7,022 nucleotides of DNA, taken from contig JAMOTX010000047.1 of assembly GCA_027062145.1 (NCBI GenBank), positions 1-7,022 on the forward strand, given 5' to 3'. The translations under genes were made by a program, and so were the position numbers. The stretch is from Candidatus Altimarinota bacterium (lineage in GTDB: Bacteria; Patescibacteriota; Gracilibacteria; BD1-5; UBA6164). Positions 1 through 7,022 of this stretch are shown piece after piece. Each line of letters starts with the position of its first letter. Within the stretch, counting starts at the first letter, position 1. Under the pieces are notes generated by a model. That model was not told the origin of the DNA, searched no databases, and saw only the letters and a program-made list of their open reading frames with translations.

Positions 1-493
1 TTAACATTTCAGAATATTTGTCTGTATGATTAAGCTTTTTATAATTTTTAATTTTAAATAATTTATTCGTAGTTTTTAAATTATCTAATTTCTCCAAGTT
101 ATTAGTAGTATCTAGTACTTTTGACCAAAATTGCTGTAAGAAAAAACCCAAATCAGAATATTTTAACTTCAAAATAAAGTAATACAACTCATCATCTATT
201 CAGCTTTTCATTAAGTTTATATCCAAATTTTGCAAAAAACTATATGTAAATTTATTTGAAGAATTTAACTCTGCCAACAGTGAATAAAAGTTATCCTCTT
301 TTATCAAAAGACTTGAAATATGACTAATAATTTTCTCTATAAAATCATTAAAATCATCTATTATCTCTTGATTCCAGATAGAAGTAATAAGAGTAGTAGG
401 AGTTGTAAATTTTTTATTTATTTTTGCAAATTCCTTGGTAATATCAAAACTAATATTTTCACTAATATTCATAGAAATATCATTTTCTTTCAT
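1..493 (-). CDS. Hypothetical protein, C-terminus beyond the window edge (table 25)
   Basis: I do not recognise this protein. The frame opens at the ATG at 493-491 (MKENDISMNISEN...) and stays open to base 2, giving 164 visible codons; the stop lies left of the window. One in-frame TGA (202-200, codon 98) must be read through as glycine, otherwise the protein would end after 97 residues. The composition is rich in Asn, Lys, Leu and Ile and looks helical. There is no signal peptide, membrane segment or cysteine motif. The region after the TGA (for example LGFFLQQFWSKVL) continues in the same style as the part before it, which supports one continuous gene. No Shine-Dalgarno sequence precedes the ATG; the leader is A-rich. 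It sits downstream of a terminator, so it probably has its own promoter (530-557). The frame is convincing; the function is unknown. Confidence 0.8.
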
Positions 494-529
494 TTTTATT
501 TTTGTTTATGTTTTAAAATAATTAATTTA

Positions 530-557
530 ATAGTAAGCTTTTACTAATTTATATCAA
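530..557 (-). promoter_or_regulatory. Candidate sigma70-type promoter for the 493-1 gene
   Basis: On the minus strand TTGATA (557-552) and TACTAT (535-530) are separated by 16 bp, matching 5/6 and 4/6 of the -35/-10 consensus. It lies about 37 bp before the ATG and just after the upstream gene's terminator, which is where a new promoter would be expected. A short dyad, TAGTAA-GCTT-TTACTA (531-546), overlaps the -10 and the spacer and could be an operator. In sequence this AT-rich, chance matches are common. Confidence 0.35.
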
Positions 558-571
558 AAAAATATCTTGAC

Positions 572-600
572 AAAACAAAAAACTAGCACTTAGGCTAGTT
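572..600 (-). terminator. Rho-independent terminator after the secreted-protein gene
   Basis: On the minus strand AACTAGC, a 6-nt loop and GCTAGTT (600-581) form a perfect 7-bp hairpin, followed directly by a T-rich tract (TTTTTTGTTTTG, plus-strand bases about 573-584). It starts 26 bp after the TAA at 629-627. The plus strand has no T tract after the hairpin, so it works for the minus strand only. Confidence 0.8.
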
Positions 601-626
601 AAATCTGTTAAAATACTACTTTTAAA

Positions 627-902
627 TTATCTGATAGCTCTAAGCTCTCTTACAAGATTTGCAAGAATATCTGCATCTTCATCAGACAATCAAATTTCTT
701 TAAAGTCACATACATCATTTCCAATTTGTTTATAATTTTCATAAGTTACTTTCTGTGCAACTCCATATTCTGTAATTCCACATTTTGCTTGAACATATTC
801 AGATAATAACTCTGAAGGAGTTTTTACAAAGTTATTATAAGCAAATACTCATGATAATCCTGCTAGAACCATAATTGAAATCAAAGATATATATTTTTTC
901 AT
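627..902 (-). CDS. Small secreted protein with signal peptide, two cysteines (table 25)
   Basis: This is a 91-residue frame from ATG 902-900 to TAA 629-627. It begins MKKYISLISIMVLAG and continues LSGVFA: a lysine-rich n-region, a hydrophobic core and a Val-Phe-Ala signal peptidase I site, predicting cleavage after residue 21 and a mature protein of about 70 residues. It contains only two cysteines in the mature part (residues 41 and 65), a natural disulfide pair outside the cell. Two TGA codons (residues 18 and 71) are read as Gly; residue 18 lies in the signal peptide just before the cleavage site. The C-terminus (LSDEDADILANLVRELRAIR) is acidic then helical. I recognise no family. It is missed entirely under the standard code because the first TGA falls at codon 18. 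It lies 69 bp downstream of the large gene and ends at a strong terminator, so it could be the last gene of a two-gene unit or have its own promoter. Confidence 0.88.
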
Positions 903-916
903 AGTTTAATTTTTAA

Positions 917-962
917 ATTATAAATGTATTTTAAGTTTATAGAATTCCTTAGTTATTTTCAA
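917..962 (-). promoter_or_regulatory. Weak candidate promoter region before the secreted-protein gene
   Basis: The minus strand has a perfect TATAAT (922-917) without a good -35 box, and also TTGAAA (962-957) with TATAAA (941-936) at a short 15-bp spacing. Either could start transcription 15-35 bp before the ATG at 902. The AT-rich background makes this uncertain, and read-through from the large upstream gene is an alternative. Confidence 0.27.
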
Positions 963-971
963 TTTATTTTA

Positions 972-3500
972 CTATACAACTTTTACAATTCTATTGACTC
1001 TTAATAATTTTTTATCTTCTATTAAATATCTTACAAAATCTAATATAAATTTACTTTTTATGCTTTTTATCAACTTTTTCCTTTCTAAATCATCTAATTT
1101 GGAAAAAATTTTTTGATTCTGTAATAAAACCAAGTCATCAACTCATATTAGAGATAATTTGTTAAAAAATTTTTCTAGAAATTGTTCTTTATCTAGATTT
1201 GTAAGATTTATTCCCAAGATATTTATGATAAAATCATATACCAAGTTATTATTATCCAATAATAATAATGTTTCTATAACTCTTTGTGTTTCTTTATTTA
1301 ATCTATCAAATCATTTTCAGCCATTTTCGTATATATTTTGCAAAACCTCTACTCATAAATATCAGATTAAACCTTTATTTACTTTAGTTAAATTTGGTAT
1401 ATATCTATTATCGAATAAATATTTTGTGTTAATTATACCTGTATAGTACCTAGAAATTTTGTTTATTATTCTATATTTAAAGAGTTTATAATTATTTAGT
1501 ATTTCTGTTTTATTAAATTCAAATCAAATACCAAAGTATTGTAAAGCCATGTTTTTATTAATAAAAATTTTTTGACTATTAAGCAAAACAAAGTCTTCAT
1601 CTGAAATTTCTTCTACATTATAATTTTCTTCTATGCTTTTAAGAATGTTTGTTTTGTATCATTTTAAGTTTATTATGTTGTATTTTCAATTATCAAAGGT
1701 ACCAAATTTCCCTCACAAAATATACTTTTTAAAGTTTTCAAAATCTATAATATTTGGAGAACTATGTTTATTTATAAATAGTACATACAAGTTTACTTTA
1801 TTCTTACTTTCCAAGTTAAAATCTGCAAATATAATTGACAAGTTTAAATCTAAGTCTTCATCATATAACAATAATTTACTTGCCTTTAATATATCTACAT
1901 AAGTAACATTTTTTCAAAGAACAAAGCTATCTAAATATAAACTTACTACTTTATGATGAGTTATTATACTAACATTAAATACATCTATATTAGATAAAAA
2001 TTTATATTCATATAAAAGCTTACTTTTTAATAGCTGCTTAATCTTTTTTATCTTATTTCCAGAATTTACATATAGATTTATATTATTTTTAGTTTTTTCT
2101 AGCCTTGCTAGATTATAATAATATTTGTATTCTTCTAACTTATTTTTATATTTGGTTTTTATATAAAAAATTAAAAATTTTAATAACCATTTTTGTTCTA
2201 GTAAAAGATTATCATTATTTAATACTTCTTTTATCTTACTTAGACTAATAACTTTATTCTCATTTTCGTCTTTTTTACCTGCATGAGAAATTAACCAGCT
2301 AGTTAAAGATAAAGTTCTTTCAACTTTTTCTAATTTTGTTTCATTCAATAAAACTTTATACTTAGTAAGAGAAGTATTACCGTAAACTTTCACTATAAAA
2401 AAATCTGGATATAAATTTTCTCAAATATCAGTATCTCTTAATAATCTAAATATATTAGACACAAAAGATTTAATGAAAAACCTACTAACAAAAAACTTAT
2501 CTATTACTTTATGTTCTGTTCAAGATATAAAATCATTTATAAACTTATTAAAAATGCTTTTTACACTTTTATAATTTTTATTAAACGAAGATTCTTTCAC
2601 AAATAAAGTAAATAATTTAATTTCATTTCCATCTTTTTCTCAAATAATTATCTCTATTTTTCAATCAGACTCTAAAAAATACTTTGATTTTTTATTATTA
2701 GCATAATGTAAATATAATTTATCAATTAAATTCTTAAAATAACTAATTCACTTGTCAGTAATCTTATAATAAGGAGGAGAAAAAACATCGTATGGATTAT
2801 TTATAAATCTTATCATATCCGCCAATAATTTATTATTCACTCAATTATTATCTCAGCAAGTTTTAATTTCTATAAAAACTTTTATTATTTCCTCATATGA
2901 AATAACTTTGTATAGCAACTCATTTTGAATTTTATTCCAACTACTTTTAATTAATCTATTTAGTTCTACGGTTGAACTGTATTTTCAAGTATCCATAATG
3001 TTTATAAACCAAGCTAATAGATTAGCTAATCCTTTAGTATCCATTCATATCTTAACTTTTTTGAATATCTTATTCATAAAACTAATAAATGAAGAACAAA
3101 AATCGTCTTTTAACAAATTAATTAAGATATTTTTCATATATTTAAACCTACCAGTTTCATCTATTAGAATTAGATAAACAAATAGTAAATTAGTTATTAT
3201 TTTTACAACAGTAGTATGCTTTTTTTCTTTGTCTTTGAAGTCATTATATAATTTCCAATAAGTTAAACCATCTACATTAGCAGGATAGATTAACTTTAGA
3301 CATTTCTTGTTATTACTCCCCAAATTACTTGTCAGTTTAGTATATTCCATTTTATATTTTTCTATGTTTTCTGTTCTTAATCTCCAAATTTTAGCCAATC
3401 ATAATCTATATGCATAGTAATTCTTTACTAAGCAAGGAATTATCTCATTATATCCCAAAATAATTGCTTTTTTACAAATATTTACATTTTGTGTATTCAT
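972..3500 (-). CDS. Large protein of unknown function, 842 aa (table 25)
   Basis: The frame runs from ATG 3500-3498 (MNTQNVNICKKAIILGYNE) to TAG 974-972 without TAA or TAG, but crosses 20 in-frame TGA codons, all read as Gly. ATG 3498-3500 is the first ATG after the upstream in-frame stop at 3530-3528. The protein is rich in Lys, Asn, Ile and Leu and mostly helical in character. A hydrophobic stretch at about residues 98-113 (VVKIITNLLFVYLILI) is too short and too close to charged residues to call a membrane helix with confidence. Cysteines are few and near the N-terminus (for example residues 9, 23 and 67), with no CxxC motif. I see no Walker, nuclease, helicase or polymerase motif. The last part is very basic (LLRVNRIVKVV at the end). 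It is transcribed divergently from the recombinase genes, and the small secreted protein follows it. Most likely this is lineage- or element-specific cargo; no function can be assigned. Confidence 0.85.
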
Positions 3501-3530
3501 GATTTTTAATATTAAGAAATAAAACTTCTA

Positions 3531-3560
3531 ATTATATAAAGTTTATTCCAAAAAAACCAA
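3531..3560 (-). promoter_or_regulatory. Candidate promoter for the 842-aa gene
   Basis: On the minus strand a perfect TATAAT (3536-3531) lies 18 bp after TTGGTT (3560-3555), which matches the -35 box only partly. It sits about 31 bp before the ATG at 3500, a suitable distance for a short 5' leader. Confidence 0.38.
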
Positions 3561-3564
3561 GGAA

Positions 3565-3597
3565 AAAGTAATTAGTTTTTGGTCAAAAACCTACTTT
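3565..3597. repeat. Extended inverted repeat with GT centre between the divergent genes
   Basis: The core GTTTTTG (3575-3581) and CAAAAAC (3584-3590) are perfect inverted copies separated by the dinucleotide GT (3582-3583). Outer arms AAAGTA (3565-3570) and TACTTT (3592-3597) are also perfect complements, with unequal spacers (4 and 1 bases) to the core. This is 13 paired bases per side around a non-palindromic 2-bp centre. Large serine recombinases cut at a central dinucleotide flanked by imperfect inverted half-sites, so this is a candidate crossover or binding site for the recombinase encoded from 3708. An operator for the divergent promoters is the main alternative. There is no T tract directly after it, so it is unlikely to be a terminator. 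Confidence 0.45.
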
Positions 3598-3605
3598 CTA
3601 ACCCT

Positions 3606-3620
3606 AAGAATATAATTCTT
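3606..3620. promoter_or_regulatory. Small dyad containing a TATAAT box
   Basis: AAGAAT (3606-3611) and ATTCTT (3615-3620) are inverted copies around ATA. The dyad includes a perfect TATAAT (3611-3616) on the plus strand, but I see no good -35 box at the right distance. It may be an operator or a secondary promoter in the divergent region. Confidence 0.25.
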
Positions 3621-3644
3621 ACCTATTATTATGATTTTTTTCTC

Positions 3645-3672
3645 TTGAAAAACTCAAAAACAAAAGTTTAAT
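3645..3672 (+). promoter_or_regulatory. Candidate sigma70-type promoter for the recombinase pair
   Basis: TTGAAA (3645-3650) and TTTAAT (3667-3672) are separated by 16 bp, each matching 5/6 of consensus. Transcription would start near 3679, giving a leader of about 29 nt before the ATG at 3708. No further promoter is needed for the second recombinase, which starts 21 bp after the first ends. Confidence 0.42.
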
Positions 3673-3707
3673 TCCTAAAAACTAGGCTTTACCTTTAAAA
3701 AAACAAA

Positions 3708-5507
3708 ATGTGAAAAGTGACAGAAATATTACTAAAAGAATGCACTTATGTTACTATAGAAAATATTACCCAACCTGATAACGAAAAAGAATATATAATT
3801 TACGTTAGAAAATCTACTGACGAGCAATGAAAACAAATTCAGTCTATAGAAGACCAATTAAGATTATGTAAGGAGTATGCTGAGAAAAATAATATTAAAA
3901 TACAAAAAAGAGATAATAGTTTTGAAACAGACTTAGAAAAACTTGACTGATTTACAGAAATAAATAGTAAAGACTTATTAGATTTTGCTAATAAATATTT
4001 TGTAATAATCGAAAAGAAAAGTGCAAAAACTGCTTATAAAAGACCTAAACGAAGAAAAATTATTGAATGAATTAAGCAATGAAAAATTAAATGAATTTTA
4101 TCATATCATCCAGATAGGCAAGCTAGAAATTTATTAGAAGCAGGGGAACTTATTGATTTATTAGACAATAAGATGGTTAGTTTAAAATATACCTCCTTAT
4201 ATTTTGAAGATACAACAACAAACAAAATGATTTTATGAGTTTTATTTGTTTTAGCAAAACATTACTCTGATAAATTATCAGATGATGTAACAAGATGAAT
4301 AATTTCACAATTAATAAAATGACAAAGAAAATGAGTACATAAATTCGGATATTATATAGATAAAAATGGTTTCTACAGACCTGACCCTTTATATTTCGAG
4401 ATAGTTAAAGAAGCTTTTAATATGAGACTAAGATGAGAGCCGATAAAAAATATAAAGGAATATTTACTAAAACATAATTTAAAAAAGAGAAAAGAAACTC
4501 CTGAATGAAAAATGATTTATCTTAAAGATAGCTGATTTAAAGTAGATACTATTCTAAAAGATACTTTCTATTGCTGACTATACAAATATTCTGACAAAGA
4601 ATGAAATAATTATTTTATTGATTTAAGAATAATACCGTGAATAGATTTTGAACGAATGATTTCTGAAGAACAATTTTATAAAATTAATCCAGAAAAAATG
4701 TATTGAAAAGATTCTAATAAAAAAGGAAACAATATATTTTCACATAAATTTTTTATAACAGAAGATAATATGAATTGCTCATCTTATTATACTAGTAAAT
4801 GAACAAAATCTTGGGAAAAATATATTAATAAATGATGAAAATTAGGATTAGATGACTGGATAGATGAAATTAAAGTTCATTTTAGAATTCCTAAAAAAAG
4901 TAAAATATATAAATTAAGACAAGAGAAAGATAAAAAAAATGATTTTTCACTTAAAGAACTAGAAAACCACATTATATTGCCAGCATTAAGTTTATTAGAC
5001 ATAGATAAACTCTACAACTATATCGAAAAAATATACAAATCTGAGATTTTTAAACACATAATTAATGAAAAAAATAAAAAAATAGAAGCCCTTAGGTTAA
5101 ATAAAAATAAATTTATACACAAAATAAAAGAACTAAGAGAAAGTTTAAATAATTCTAATTTGCCAGAAGAAGAAAAAAACAAAACCAATCAAAAAATAAA
5201 GCTATACCAGGAAAGTATTCACCTAATAGACAAAAATATAGTTGAAGAAGAAATTTTATGAGGCAAAAAACTACTAAGTTATGAAGATTTTTTAAATAAT
5301 ATGAAAAAATTATTATCAAATTATCCGAAATTAAAAGTCAAAAGTAAAAAACTAGTTTTAGAAAATATATTTGAAAAGCTTATAGTAACTGAAGAATGAA
5401 TATGAATTTTTTGCAAAAAAAACTTTACTCCTTTCTTTAAAAACAAGATTCAAGACAATTTAATAATTTTTAAAGATATTCCAAAAAAACAAAATAAGAA
5501 AAAATAA
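3708..5507 (+). CDS. Large serine recombinase, first of a tandem pair (599 aa, table 25)
   Basis: This is a site-specific DNA recombinase of the large serine (resolvase/invertase) family, expected to integrate, excise or invert DNA through a phosphoserine intermediate. The catalytic domain begins at about residue 28 with EYIIYVRKSTDEQG, where Ser36 is the nucleophile. It continues with QSIEDQ, then ESA-like and RP motifs (EKKSAKTAYKRP) and ends with SYHPDRQARN, in which Arg137 and Arg140 match the active-site arginines of the family. A recombinase domain follows (TRG...KFGYYI, then DTFYCGLYKY near residue 290). The zinc-ribbon position (about 350-375) holds a single cysteine, Cys357, instead of CxxC pairs. 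A charged coiled coil occupies about residues 448-515. About 23 in-frame TGA codons are read as Gly, including codon 2. ATG 3708 is preceded in frame by TAA (3696-3698). The 26-residue N-terminal extension is absent from its paralogue. Length is normal for the family; whether it is an integrase or an invertase cannot be told. Confidence 0.93.
4034..4166 (+). repeat. Recombinase paralogue block, copy 1 (catalytic arginine region)
   Basis: This 133-bp block inside the first recombinase aligns without gaps to 5795-5927 in the second, with about 18 differences by eye (around 86% identity). It encodes the RP motif through DRQARN and the following helix. Flanking parts of the two genes are much less alike. 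Confidence 0.7.
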
Positions 5508-5528
5508 TTTATTTCTAACTTTCAATAA

Positions 5529-7022
5529 ATGGAGTACATAATTTATGTAAGAAAATCTACTGATGAAACTTCAGAACATCAGAAACAATCTATACCAGAC
5601 CAAATAGTAAAATGTATAGAATTTGCTAAAAATAATTGACTAATTATAGCTAGTAAACCAAATGATTTCTCAGGTTTTGAAACAGAAAAAGATATTAAAT
5701 TAGAACACAATGAAAAAGACGAAATCAATAGAGAAATTTATAAAAAGTATTCAAATTTTTTTATTGTTAGAGAAAGAGAAAGTGCCAAAGAACCTTATAA
5801 AAGACCAAAATGGAGAAAAATTATTGAATGGATTAAGCAATGAAAAATTAAGTGAATTTTATCCTATTCTCCAGATAGACAAGCTAGGAATTTACTAGAA
5901 GCTGGTGAATTAATAGATTTAGTAGATAAATGATTAATAGACTTAAAGTATACAACTTTTCACTTTGAACCAAATGCATCTTGAAAAATGATGCTATGAA
6001 TATGGTTTGTGTTTTCTAAACAATATTCTGACAAGTTATCTGAAGATATTACTAGATGAAATTTATCTAAATTAGGAAAAGGTTATGCCTTATGAAAATA
6101 TAAATGGTGATATAAAATAAATGAAGAATGATTTCATGAACCTGACTGATATAATTTCATACTTTTAAAAAAAGCATTCCATCTTAAAATATATGAATGA
6201 AAAACAAATTCATACATTGTTAAATGGTTAAATAATGAATGATTTTATAGATTATGAAGAAAATGAAAAAAGTTTTACATTACTGAAAGAAGTATCCAAG
6301 ATATTTTTAGAGATACATTCTATTATGGATTATTCAAACATAGTTGATTAAAAATTGATTTAACTAAAATTAATAAATTTTTTGTACCCATTATTTCTAA
6401 AGAAGAATTTATTATTTTACAAAGTACGATAACACCAAAAAAAGAAATTAATAAATCTGACTCTATTTATAAAAATATCAAACCTTTCTCAGATAACTTT
6501 GTTACAACAGAAGACTGATATACTTGCAGTTTTTACATAGCAAAATCTAAATATTGGAAGAAAAAGTTACAAACTAATAATTTAACTGATTTTAAAGAAT
6601 TGCAAATTCCTTATAGCTATTATATATATTCTGTTTCAAAAAAGAGTAAAGTTAAAAACTTTATTAAACAAATTAAGGTTAGTGATATTATAGAAATTTT
6701 TACTGAATCTTTATTAAATTTTAACTTTCCAAAATATCTATTAAATAATTTAATAAAAGAATGAAAAACATACATAGATAGTGTAATTAAAAATAGAAAT
6801 AAAAAAGAAAATTTAATTAAAAAAAACTTAAATGAGTTAAACAGTAAATTAAAAAAATTAGTACTTAATGCAGAAACATTAAATCTTTCAGCAATAGAGC
6901 AACAAATATTAGAAAAAGAAAAAAGAGAAACTATCAAAAAGATAATTTCTCTTAAATCAGAATTATGAAATAATGTAGGCAATAATAGAAACTACTTTAA
7001 AGAATATAGTATTTTTTTAAAC
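5529..7022 (+). CDS. Large serine recombinase, second of the tandem pair, cut by the right edge (table 25)
   Basis: The frame opens at ATG 5529-5531, 21 bp after the previous stop, and stays open for 498 codons to the end of the window. It starts directly with MEYIIYVRKSTDE, placing the catalytic serine at residue 10, as in classical resolvases. The QSIPDQ segment, ERESAKEPYKRP, and YSPDRQARN (Arg117 and Arg120) follow. The next region, ASGKMMLGIWFVFSKQYSDK then TRG...KWGYKI, is a clear match to the recombinase family, and DTFYYGLFKH lies near residue 263-272. The zinc-ribbon position keeps only one cysteine (Cys333, in GYTCSFYIAKSK). A charged coiled coil begins at about residue 425 and is still running near the edge. 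Nineteen TGA codons are read as Gly. It is a paralogue of the upstream gene, probably co-transcribed with it, and the two may act together as CcrA and CcrB do; that partnership is inference. Confidence 0.92.
5795..5927 (+). repeat. Recombinase paralogue block, copy 2
   Basis: This is the partner of 4034-4166, at a constant offset of 1761 bp. Many synonymous third positions are shared (for example in the GKIKGIL and RQARN codons). This fits recent duplication or gene conversion of the segment, although strong AT bias also limits third-position choice. Confidence 0.7.

Noticed and set aside
320..547. Plus-strand open frame of 75 codons
   Set aside because: It lies antisense over the N-terminus of the 493-1 gene and its promoter; low-complexity Phe/Ile/Tyr-rich translation typical of a shadow.
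1159..1902. Two plus-strand open frames (1159-1446 and 1633-1902)
   Set aside because: Both are antisense to the continuous 842-aa minus-strand gene and have shadow-like composition.
3541..3707. Rho-independent terminator or riboswitch in the divergent region
   Set aside because: The hairpins lack a following T tract in the relevant direction, and the leaders are too short for a known riboswitch fold.
5508..5528. Promoter or terminator between the two recombinases
   Set aside because: The 21-bp gap holds no hairpin and no room for a promoter with a leader, so co-transcription is simpler.
5710..5898. Plus-strand 62-codon frame
   Set aside because: It is a +1 frame shadow inside the second recombinase; its ATG falls across two codons of the true frame.
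6620..6982. Minus-strand 120-codon frame that looks membrane-like
   Set aside because: It is the antisense of the Lys/Asn-rich coiled-coil part of the second recombinase; antisense of AAA/AAT codons gives Phe/Ile/Leu and a false membrane look.
3708..7022. Recombinases as pseudogenes broken by many stops
   Set aside because: All breaks are TGA, never TAA or TAG, and fall on glycine positions of the family; other genes in the window show the same pattern.
1..7022. TGA = tryptophan (table 4)
   Set aside because: TGA exchanges with GGN at aligned conserved positions, and TGG is used for Trp throughout; only one site (4068) pairs TGA with TGG.

Overview
The window is very AT-rich (roughly three quarters A+T by eye) and reads sensibly only if TGA codes for glycine (translation table 25). 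That code is known from Candidatus Absconditabacteria (SR1) and Gracilibacteria (BD1-5/GN02) of the Patescibacteria/CPR, so the source is most likely one of these lineages or a mobile element living in one. Under the standard code every gene breaks into short fragments. With TGA = Gly and only TAA/TAG as stops, five long frames cover almost all of the sequence. The assignment is proved inside the window: at three aligned, conserved positions of two paralogous recombinases, one copy has TGA where the other has GGA or GGT. Normal TGG tryptophan codons are also used, which argues against TGA = Trp.

Left part (1-3500), all on the minus strand. A large 842-residue protein of unknown function (3500 to 972) is followed by a 91-residue protein with a clear signal peptide (902 to 627) and a rho-independent terminator (about 572-600). 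A third, unrecognised protein (from 493) has its own candidate promoter and runs off the left edge.

Centre (3501-3707). This is a divergent intergenic region of about 200 bp. It holds candidate promoters for both directions, an extended dyad with two 13-bp arm sets around a non-palindromic GT centre (3565-3597), and a smaller dyad. The large dyad resembles the layout of serine-recombinase crossover sites, but it could equally be an operator.

Right part (3708-7022), plus strand. Two paralogous large serine recombinases lie 21 bp apart. The first is complete (599 aa) and the second is cut by the window edge (498 aa seen). Both have the Y-x-R-x-S catalytic motif, the DRQAR arginine motif, a recombinase domain and a C-terminal coiled coil. 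Both seem to have lost the cysteine pairs of the usual zinc ribbon. The tandem arrangement recalls the ccrA/ccrB pair of SCC elements and suggests the edge of an integrated mobile element, whose cargo may include the minus-strand genes. That last step is inference. No tRNA, rRNA, CRISPR array or insertion sequence was seen.
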